From: Pandoraea iniqua
GTDB lineage: Bacteria > Pseudomonadota > Gammaproteobacteria > Burkholderiales > Burkholderiaceae
Assembly (NCBI RefSeq): GCF_902459685.1
Contig: NZ_CABPSF010000002.1
Location: 558,001-622,000, forward strand
Length of the DNA stretch: 64,000 nt
Direction: 5' to 3'
The notes under the pieces are model-generated. The model was not told where the DNA came from, ran no database searches, and saw only the letters and a program-made list of their open reading frames with translations. The position numbers were made by a program, and so were the translations under genes. Of this stretch, positions 58,230 through 64,000 are shown in pieces (the first letter of the stretch is position 1; the number at the start of each line of letters is the position of its first letter).

Positions 58230-59477
58230 ATGAGCAAGGCACTCGAAGGCGTGCGCATCCTCGACTTCACACACGTGCAGTCGGGACCGACTTGCACGCA
58301 GCTGCTGGCTTGGTTTGGCGCGGACGTCATCAAGATTGAACGCGCGGGCCACGGCGATGTGACGCGCGATCAACTGCGCGACATCCCGGACGCCGACAGT
58401 CTGTATTTCACGATGCTCAACAGCAACAAGCGTTCGATCACGCTCGATACGAAGCACCCGGAAGGTAAGGCGGTGTTGGAGCGCATGATTCGCGACTGCG
58501 ACGTGCTGGTGGAGAACTTCGCGCCCGGCGCGCTCGATCGCATGGGCTTCACGTGGGAACACATCCACTCACTGAACCCGCGCATGATCGTGGCCTCGGT
58601 GAAAGGCTTCGGCCCCGGCCCGTATCAGGACTGCAAGGTCTACGAGAACGTGGCGCAGTGTGTGGGCGGTGCCGCCTCGACGACGGGCTTCGACGATGGC
58701 CCGCCGATGGTGACGGGCGCGCAGATCGGCGACTCGGGCACGGGTCTGCATCTGGCACTCGGCATCGTGACGGCGCTCTATCAGCGCACGATGACGGGGC
58801 AGGGGCAACGCGTGCTGGCAGCGATGCAGGACGGTGTGCTGAATCTGTGCCGCGTGAAGCTGCGCGATCAGCAACGTCTGGAACGCACGAACGTGATGGA
58901 AGAATACCCGCAATACCCGAACGGTCAGTTCGGCGATGCGGTGCCCCGTGCAGGCAATGCCTCGGGCGGTGGCCAGCCGGGCTGGATTGTGAAGTGCAAG
59001 GGCTGGGAGACGGACCCGAACGCTTACATCTACTTCATTACGCAAGCGCCGGTGTGGGGCTCGATCTGCAAGGTGATTGGCAAGCCGGAGTGGGTGGAGC
59101 ACCCGGAATACGCCACGCCGCGCGCGCGCCTGCCGCGTCTGCGCGAGATCTTCGACACGATCGAACTCTGGACGATGACCAAGACGAAGTTCGAGGTCAT
59201 GAACATCCTCAACGAGTACGACATTCCGTGCGGCCCGATTCTTTCGATGAAGGAAATCGCCGAGGACATGTCGCTGCGCGAGACGGGCACGATCGTGGAA
59301 GTGGATCACCCGAAGCGCGGCAAGTACCTCACGGTGGGCAACCCGATCAAGCTTTCCGACAGCCCGACGCACGTGGAACGCTCGCCGCTGCTTGGCGAAC
59401 ACACGGATGATGTGCTCTCGGAGTTCGGCTATAGCTCGCAGCAGATCGCGGCACTGCGCGAAGTCGGCGCAGTGTGA
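58230..59477 (+). CDS. Formyl-CoA:oxalate-type CoA-transferase (second copy)
   Basis: A 415-residue paralogue of the first frc; 40 of the first 50 residues are identical. Catalytic Asp168 (IGDSGTG) is present, but the glycine loop reads SGGGQPGW at 245-252, with Ser for the first Gly. It may be a second formyl-CoA:oxalate transferase, or prefer another donor such as acetyl-CoA or succinyl-CoA (as E. coli YfdE does). Operator E and the 47-residue ORF precede it. Divergence, mostly after residue 125, suggests an old duplication. Confidence 0.88.
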   Translation: MSKALEGVRILDFTHVQSGPTCTQLLAWFGADVIKIERAGHGDVTRDQLRDIPDADSLYFTMLNSNKRSITLDTKHPEGKAVLERMIRDCDVLVENFAPGALDRMGFTWEHIHSLNPRMIVASVKGFGPGPYQDCKVYENVAQCVGGAASTTGFDDGPPMVTGAQIGDSGTGLHLALGIVTALYQRTMTGQGQRVLAAMQDGVLNLCRVKLRDQQRLERTNVMEEYPQYPNGQFGDAVPRAGNASGGGQPGWIVKCKGWETDPNAYIYFITQAPVWGSICKVIGKPEWVEHPEYATPRARLPRLREIFDTIELWTMTKTKFEVMNILNEYDIPCGPILSMKEIAEDMSLRETGTIVEVDHPKRGKYLTVGNPIKLSDSPTHVERSPLLGEHTDDVLSEFGYSSQQIAALREVGAV

Positions 59478-59556
59478 ATGACCTCAAGAAGTCGCGTCCG
59501 GCGCGCGCATGCTCAGGTGTGCCGCGTCGCCGGACCGTTACCGGAATGGCAAACGC

Positions 59557-60327
59557 ATGAAGCTCTGGACCCGTTTCAAGACCGCCCACGGCCGCATCGG
59601 CTTTGGCCTTCTCAAGGGCGACCAAATCCTCGAACACCGCGGCAGTCTCTACGACGCGCCGATCGCCACGGGCGCCACGATTGCGCGCGATTCGGTCGAT
59701 CTGCTGTGCCCGTGCGAGCCGTCGAAGATCGTCGCGCTGTGGAACAACTATCACGCGCTCGGCGCGAAGCTCGGCAAGGCCGCGCCCTCGCACCCGCTCT
59801 TTCTCATCAAGCCTGCCACGACGCTGCTCGGCCCGAACGAGGTGATTCGCCGTCCCGCCGCGTATGCGGGGAAGATCGTCTTCGAGGGCGAGCTGGGCAT
59901 CGTGATCGGCAAGCGCACGAGCAACGTCAGCGTGGAAGCGGCGCGCGATCACATCCTCGGCTACACGCTGGTCAACGACGTTACGGCCGCTGAAATCATC
60001 GGCGAAGACGAGAATTTTGCGCAGTGGACCCGCGCGAAAGGCTACGACACGTTCGGCTGTATCGGGCCGGTGATCGCACAGGATTTCGACTGGCGCGAAG
60101 CGGAACTGGTCACGCAACTGGACGGCACGGAACGCCAGCGCTATCCGCTCGCAGACATGATCTTCAACCCGTGGGAGCAGGTCTCGCGCATCTCGCAAGA
60201 CATGACGCTGCTGCCCGGCGATGTGATCGCCGTGGGCACGTCGGTCGGCGTGGGCTCGATGAAGGAAGGCCAGTTGGTGGCAGTGAGCATCGACGGTCTG
60301 GGCACGCTCGCCAACCGCATGGGCTGA
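59557..60327 (+). CDS. Fumarylacetoacetate hydrolase (FAH) family protein
   Basis: A 256-residue protein of the FAHD1 type. Metal ligands appear in FEGELGIVIGK (~residue 105) and ENDVTAAE-like VNDVTAAEIIGED (~135), and the GTSVGVGSMKEGQ turn is near 225. Family members hydrolyse acylpyruvates or decarboxylate oxaloacetate. It follows the second frc by 79 bp on the same strand, so an oxalate link (for example oxaloacetate or an oxalyl-derived keto acid) is possible but only inferred. The ATG at 59557 (MKLWTRF) is preferred over one 16 codons upstream. Confidence 0.85.
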   Translation: MKLWTRFKTAHGRIGFGLLKGDQILEHRGSLYDAPIATGATIARDSVDLLCPCEPSKIVALWNNYHALGAKLGKAAPSHPLFLIKPATTLLGPNEVIRRPAAYAGKIVFEGELGIVIGKRTSNVSVEAARDHILGYTLVNDVTAAEIIGEDENFAQWTRAKGYDTFGCIGPVIAQDFDWREAELVTQLDGTERQRYPLADMIFNPWEQVSRISQDMTLLPGDVIAVGTSVGVGSMKEGQLVAVSIDGLGTLANRMG

Positions 60328-60456
60328 TGCACTGATTTCACGGTGGTCGGCCGGGGTGGCAATGGCCTGAGTCGATCGCCCTTTTTCATTCGGCAGTCCG
60401 GCATTTCGCGAGACGTATCGCGCGAACGGCCGGACTGCCGCATGCATCCGGGGATA

Positions 60457-61434
60457 TCAGCGAGCGGTGTCGGACCTGTCCGGCCGGTCAGCCGCTTCGG
60501 GCGGCGGCAGGGGGCTCTTGTAAGCCATCATGCCGTCGATCAGGGCCGCGCCCTCGGTGAGCAGGAACTGGCGGAACGCGTGGGCGACGGGCGGCAGGCG
60601 TTTGCTGCGCCGATGCACGATGTACCAGCTCTGCCATGCCGGAAAGCCCTGCACGTCGAGCACGACGAGGTTGCCGGTCTGAAGCTCCATGCCGACGGTG
60701 TGAGCCGACAGGAACGAGACGCCCATGCCGGCAATGACGGCCTGCTTGATGGTCTCGGTGCTCGAAATCTCCATCGCAATCTGCAACTGCGACATGCGAT
60801 GGCCGAAGGCGTCCTGCATCGAGTTCCACGTGTCGGAGCCGCGCTCGCGACAGATGAACGGCTCGGCCGCAAGGCGCGCAAACGGGATCTGCCGAAGTCC
60901 GGCGAGCGCGTGGTCGGGCGGCGCGACGATGACGTAAGGGTGCGGCGCGAAAACTTCGTTGACGGTATCGATCTCGTGCGGCGGGCGCACCATCACGGCC
61001 AGATCGGTCAGGTTTTCGGTCAACTGGTGCAGCAGTTCCTCGCGGTTGTGCACCGTGAGGTTGAGGGTAATGCCGGGATGCTGCGCGGTGAAGGCGGCCA
61101 GCACACGCGGGAAGAAGTAGTCGCCCGCACTGATGACGGCCACGTTGAGCTTGCCGCCGGTAATGCCTTTGAGGTGATCCATTGCCTCTTCGGTTTCGCG
61201 GAAGAGGGCAATGATGGCGCGGCTGTAGTGCAGCATTTCGCTGCCCGCCGGCGTGAGAAAGATCTTTTTGCCGAGCTGTTCGAATAGCGGCAGTCCGGCG
61301 TGCGTCTCGAGTTGCTTGACTTGGGTCGAGACGGCCGGTTGCGTGAGGTGGAGTTCTTCGGCGGCGCGCGAGAAGCTCAGATGGCGCGCCACAGCTTCGA
61401 AGACCTTCAACTGGCGGAGCGTGGCGTTTTTCAT
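60457..61434 (-). CDS. LysR-family regulator, CbbR-like
   Basis: A 325-residue LysR-type regulator. The N-terminal helix-turn-helix is LSFSRAAEELHLTQPAVSTQVKQLE (residues ~19-43). The effector domain (from ~90) has GKLNVAVISAGDYFFPRVLAAF and ERGSDTWNSM, as in CbbR-type regulators that sense carbon metabolites. It is convergent with the FAH gene and diverges from the hypothetical and pnt genes; its target is not fixed by the sequence. No cbb genes are in the window. The start at 61434 (MKNATLRQL) is the normal one for the family. Confidence 0.87.
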   Translation of the reverse strand: MKNATLRQLKVFEAVARHLSFSRAAEELHLTQPAVSTQVKQLETHAGLPLFEQLGKKIFLTPAGSEMLHYSRAIIALFRETEEAMDHLKGITGGKLNVAVISAGDYFFPRVLAAFTAQHPGITLNLTVHNREELLHQLTENLTDLAVMVRPPHEIDTVNEVFAPHPYVIVAPPDHALAGLRQIPFARLAAEPFICRERGSDTWNSMQDAFGHRMSQLQIAMEISSTETIKQAVIAGMGVSFLSAHTVGMELQTGNLVVLDVQGFPAWQSWYIVHRRSKRLPPVAHAFRQFLLTEGAALIDGMMAYKSPLPPPEAADRPDRSDTAR

Positions 61435-61640
61435 GCGATGAAGTATAAGCAATCGTAGATGGTTTGCATAATTAACTTTAACTGTCTTTTATAGGTGGGG
61501 CTGCGTAATCTGCAATGGCAGCCCGCATGACAGAAGCGTGAACGAGGGGGTGAAGAAATCACCCGAAACCACTCGATTACGCACAGTACAGGCGGGTCCG
61601 CGTGTTCTGGAGACGATCACTGATTTGGGAGAGCGCCATC

Positions 61641-62015
61641 ATGTCTGTCATCGAAACGCATATCAAACCCGCCGCCCTGGCCCCGGTTGCCAATGCCCAT
61701 CTGCATGCGTTCAACAACGCGTTTGTCGAGTTGGGTCTCGACTGGCACTGGGATCACCCCACCTACCACTGGTTGTTGCGCACGACGGGCAACGACGACC
61801 TGCCGCTGGCCTATCTCGAAGGGGCGTCGGCGCAAGCGCTGCGCCATGCCGAGCTTGTGCTGATCGGCGCGTATCTCGATGGGCATCAGCCGCACCTGCT
61901 GCGTGCCTACGAGCCGGAATTTCTGTGTGACCTGATTCACTGCACGAAGGTGCGCTGCTTCGAAGCGGCCAATGAAGGACGTTCGATGCAACCGCCGCGC
62001 TCCGTGCTGGCCTGA
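61641..62015 (+). CDS. Hypothetical protein upstream of pntA
   Basis: A 124-residue soluble protein, not recognised. The region AHLHAFNNAFVELGLDWHWDHPTYHWLLR near residue 20 has five His and three Trp, and CDLIHCTKVRC near residue 95 has three Cys with His, so metal binding is possible but unproven. GGGAGAGCG precedes the ATG. The pntA gene follows 42 bp later on the same strand. Confidence 0.7.
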   Translation: MSVIETHIKPAALAPVANAHLHAFNNAFVELGLDWHWDHPTYHWLLRTTGNDDLPLAYLEGASAQALRHAELVLIGAYLDGHQPHLLRAYEPEFLCDLIHCTKVRCFEAANEGRSMQPPRSVLA

Positions 62016-62057
62016 GTTTTACAACACGACAGGGGCCCAGACCCCGAGACAATAACC

Positions 62058-63188
62058 ATGCATATTGGCATTCCGAAGGAGACGGTCGGCGGCGAATCCC
62101 GCGTCGCGGCCACACCGGAAACGGTGAAGAAGCTGGTGGGCGCAGGGCATCGCGTCACCGTAGAGCGAGGTGCAGGCGATTCGGCCAGCGTCCCCGATGC
62201 GGCGTATGTCGCTGCGGGTGCTGCGACCGGTAGTGCGGCCGACGCATTCGGCGCGGAACTCGTGCTGAAGGTACGCGCACCGTCGATTGCCGAAGTCGGC
62301 CAGATCGCGCGTGGCGCGGCCGTGGTCGGCATGCTCAACCCGTTCGATGCCGAGAACAACGCCCGCATGGCGGCCGCCGGCATCATCGGCTTCGCACTGG
62401 AAGCTGCGCCGCGTACCACGCGTGCGCAAAGCATGGACGTGCTGTCTTCGCAGGCCAACATTGCCGGTTACAAGGCCGTGATGCTTGCCGCCAATTTGTA
62501 TCAGCGCTTCATGCCGATGCTGATGACGGCGGCCGGTACGGTCAAAGCTGCGCGCCTCGTTGTGCTGGGCGCTGGCGTTGCCGGCTTGCAGGCCATTGCC
62601 ACGGCCAAGCGTCTCGGTGCAGTGATTGAAGCGTCGGACGTCCGTCCGGCGGTTCGCGAGCAGATCGAATCGCTTGGCGCGAAGTTCATCGACGTGCCGT
62701 TCGAGACTGACGAAGAACGCGAGATCGCCAAAGGCGTGGGCGGTTATGCACGTCCGATGCCTGCGGCTTGGCTCGCCCGCCAATCGCAGTTGGTGCATAC
62801 GCGCCTGACGCAAGCCGACATCGTGATCTCCACCGCGTTGATCCCGGGGCGTGCTGCGCCGACGCTGATCGCTGAAGACACCGTCAAAGCCATGAAGCCC
62901 GGTTCCGTGATCATCGATCTGGCGGCAGGGCGTGGTGCCAACGGCGGCGGCAATTGCCCGCTGTCGGTGGCCGACGAGATCGTGAAGGTGCACGGCGTGA
63001 CGATTGCCGGGTACACGAACCTCGCAGGCATGGTCGCGGCTGACGCGTCGGCCCTGTATGCGCGCAACGTGCTCGACTTCCTCAAGCTGGTGATCGACAA
63101 GGAAAACAAGCTCGTCATCGATACCAACGACGACATCGTTGCCGCGTGCCTGATGTGCCGCGACGGCCAAGTCCTGCGCGCCGCTTAA
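62058..63188 (+). CDS. pntAA: NAD(P) transhydrogenase subunit alpha, part 1
   Basis: A 376-residue soluble domain I that binds NAD(H). The N-terminus MHIGIPKETVGGESRVAATP and the nucleotide motif VVLGAGVAGLQAIATAKRLGA near residue 170 are typical, and RMPAAWLARQ-like loop residues follow. In the three-gene form seen in many alpha- and betaproteobacteria the alpha subunit is split into PntAA and PntAB. The complex links hydride transfer from NADH to NADP+ with proton entry. Confidence 0.93.
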   Translation: MHIGIPKETVGGESRVAATPETVKKLVGAGHRVTVERGAGDSASVPDAAYVAAGAATGSAADAFGAELVLKVRAPSIAEVGQIARGAAVVGMLNPFDAENNARMAAAGIIGFALEAAPRTTRAQSMDVLSSQANIAGYKAVMLAANLYQRFMPMLMTAAGTVKAARLVVLGAGVAGLQAIATAKRLGAVIEASDVRPAVREQIESLGAKFIDVPFETDEEREIAKGVGGYARPMPAAWLARQSQLVHTRLTQADIVISTALIPGRAAPTLIAEDTVKAMKPGSVIIDLAAGRGANGGGNCPLSVADEIVKVHGVTIAGYTNLAGMVAADASALYARNVLDFLKLVIDKENKLVIDTNDDIVAACLMCRDGQVLRAA

Positions 63189-63203
63189 GGGAGAGACATA
63201 AGA

Positions 63204-63617
63204 ATGGAAATGATCAATCACACGGTGATCAATCTGATCATCTTCGTGCTGGCGGTGTACGTCGGCTATCACGTGGTGTGGAACGTCACACCGGCACTGC
63301 ACACGCCGCTGATGGCGGTCACGAACGCCATTTCGGCCATCGTGATCGTGGGTGCCATGCTCGCGGCTGGCCTGACCGAAGGCGGTCTGGGCAAGACGAT
63401 GGGTGTCGTGGCGGTGGCACTGGCAGCGGTGAACGTATTCGGGGGCTTCCTCGTCACGCAGCGCATGCTCGAGATGTTCAAGAAGAAAGACAAGGCGCCC
63501 GCTAAGGCCGTTACCGCGCAGCGTAGCGGAGCGTCGTCGCAGGCTAATGCGCCGCATGGCGGCGCGTTAAGCGAAGCGGCCGTAGACAATGATTCGGCCG
63601 CAAAGGGAGCCCACTGA
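63204..63617 (+). CDS. pntAB: NAD(P) transhydrogenase subunit alpha, part 2
   Basis: A 137-residue membrane part of the alpha subunit with three hydrophobic helices ([19 protein letters not shown], then [16 protein letters not shown] and [16 protein letters not shown]) and the [10 protein letters not shown] junction seen in the family. The last ~45 residues are a polar Ala/Lys tail longer than usual. It begins 15 bp after pntAA and its stop is followed one base later by pntB. Confidence 0.92.
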   Translation: MEMINHTVINLIIFVLAVYVGYHVVWNVTPALHTPLMAVTNAISAIVIVGAMLAAGLTEGGLGKTMGVVAVALAAVNVFGGFLVTQRMLEMFKKKDKAPAKAVTAQRSGASSQANAPHGGALSEAAVDNDSAAKGAH

Positions 63618-63618
63618 T

Positions 63619-64000
63619 ATGAGCATGAATCTTGTGACGCTGTTGTATCTGGTCGCGTCGATCTGTTTCATTCAGGCGCTCAAGGGCCTGTCGAATCCGA
63701 GAATGGCACGTCGCGGTAACGCGTTCGGCATGATCGGCATGGCCATCGCGGCCTTCACCACGCTGGCGCTGATCTTCGAACTGCGCAAGCTCTCGAACGG
63801 CAACTACTCGGGCCTCGGCCTGATCCTCGCGGGTCTCGTCGTGGGCGGCGGTATCGGTGCTTACGTTGCTCGCAAAGTCGAGATGACGAAGATGCCGGAA
63901 CTGGTCGCGGCCATGCACTCGTTGATCGGTCTCGCGGCAGTGTGTATCGCCGTTGCCGCTGTCGCGGAACCGGCTGCGTTCGGTATCGTGGCTGCGGGGG
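63619..64000 (+). CDS. pntB: NAD(P) transhydrogenase subunit beta (partial, cut by window edge)
   Basis: The first 127 residues of PntB. Five hydrophobic helices are seen (LVTLLYLVASICFIQALKGL, GMIGMAIAAFTTLALIF, LILAGLVVGGGIGAYVA, LVAAMHSLIGLAAVCIAVAAVA and onward). The AMHSLIGLAA block holds the conserved His of helix 9 in the proton path. The NADP-binding domain lies beyond the window. Confidence 0.9.
   Translation, partial: MSMNLVTLLYLVASICFIQALKGLSNPRMARRGNAFGMIGMAIAAFTTLALIFELRKLSNGNYSGLGLILAGLVVGGGIGAYVARKVEMTKMPELVAAMHSLIGLAAVCIAVAAVAEPAAFGIVAAG

Noticed and set aside
60391-60440. 12-bp inverted repeat between the FAH and LysR genes as a terminator
   Set aside because: No T run on either strand; it is a strong hairpin but not a standard terminator.

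Overview
The window is high-GC DNA from a Gram-negative betaproteobacterium. The best guess is Burkholderiaceae and, within it, Pandoraea. The reasons are the full oxalotrophy locus (antiporter, oxalyl-CoA decarboxylase, two formyl-CoA transferases, PanE), the fdsGBA-D formate dehydrogenase, split pntAA/pntAB/pntB, a Burkholderiales-type porin, tandem AspT exchangers and a HisN-type histidinol phosphatase. The genus is inferred; no rRNA or other marker is present. No CRISPR, prophage, insertion sequence, rRNA or tRNA was seen.

Layout. 1-6517: porin plus organic-acid MFS transporter behind a striking inverted repeat, an AraC-type regulator, then a reverse-strand SDR and acyl-CoA synthetase. 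6894-7166: a 273-bp element closed by a 33-bp terminal inverted repeat with two internal hairpin arms. 7219-10550: acyl-CoA dehydrogenase and 3-hydroxyisobutyryl-CoA hydrolase (valine branch), YggT, and a small winged-helix-like protein. 11062-20923: an eight-gene operon of an RpiR regulator, isoaspartyl peptidase, a GsiABCD-type peptide importer and two further peptidases for unusual peptide bonds. 21197-27543: a membrane PAS protein, an alpha/beta hydrolase with a Cys nucleophile, and a Ugp-like ABC importer. 27651-32614: UspA, a lipoprotein, RarD-like permease, HisN, MATE exporter and a YXWGXW protein.

33467-38607 holds two tandem aspartate:alanine exchangers and aspartate 4-decarboxylase. 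39050-43102 holds a POTRA-less TpsB-like barrel protein, a LOG-like protein, a hypothetical gene and a DMT permease. Two reverse-strand small-RNA candidates lie in the gaps on either side of the first two of these. 43145-48524 is NAD-linked formate dehydrogenase on the reverse strand (fdsD, fdsA, fdsB, fdsG; fdsC/fdhD is missing). 49188-59477 is the oxalate region: a GntR regulator with a small membrane protein, panE, oxlT-oxc-frc, a PAS-only protein, a 47-codon small ORF and a second frc, followed by a FAH-family gene (59557) and a LysR regulator. The window ends in pntAA-pntAB-pntB (pntB cut by the window edge).

How it fits together. Oxalate enters in exchange for formate (OxlT), is activated by Frc and decarboxylated by Oxc. 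Formate not exported can be oxidised by Fds to CO2 and NADH, and PntAB can turn NADH into NADPH. Aspartate uptake, decarboxylation and alanine export by AspT/AsdA has the same electrogenic logic, so the window carries two potential virtual proton pumps. The main regulatory finding is a 17-bp imperfect palindrome (TGATATAC-N-GTATATCA) found five times: upstream of fdsG, the small-protein/gntR unit, panE, oxlT and the second frc. At several of these it overlaps candidate promoter elements. It is the likely operator of the GntR regulator encoded among these genes and would join formate oxidation, oxalate breakdown and PanE in one regulon.
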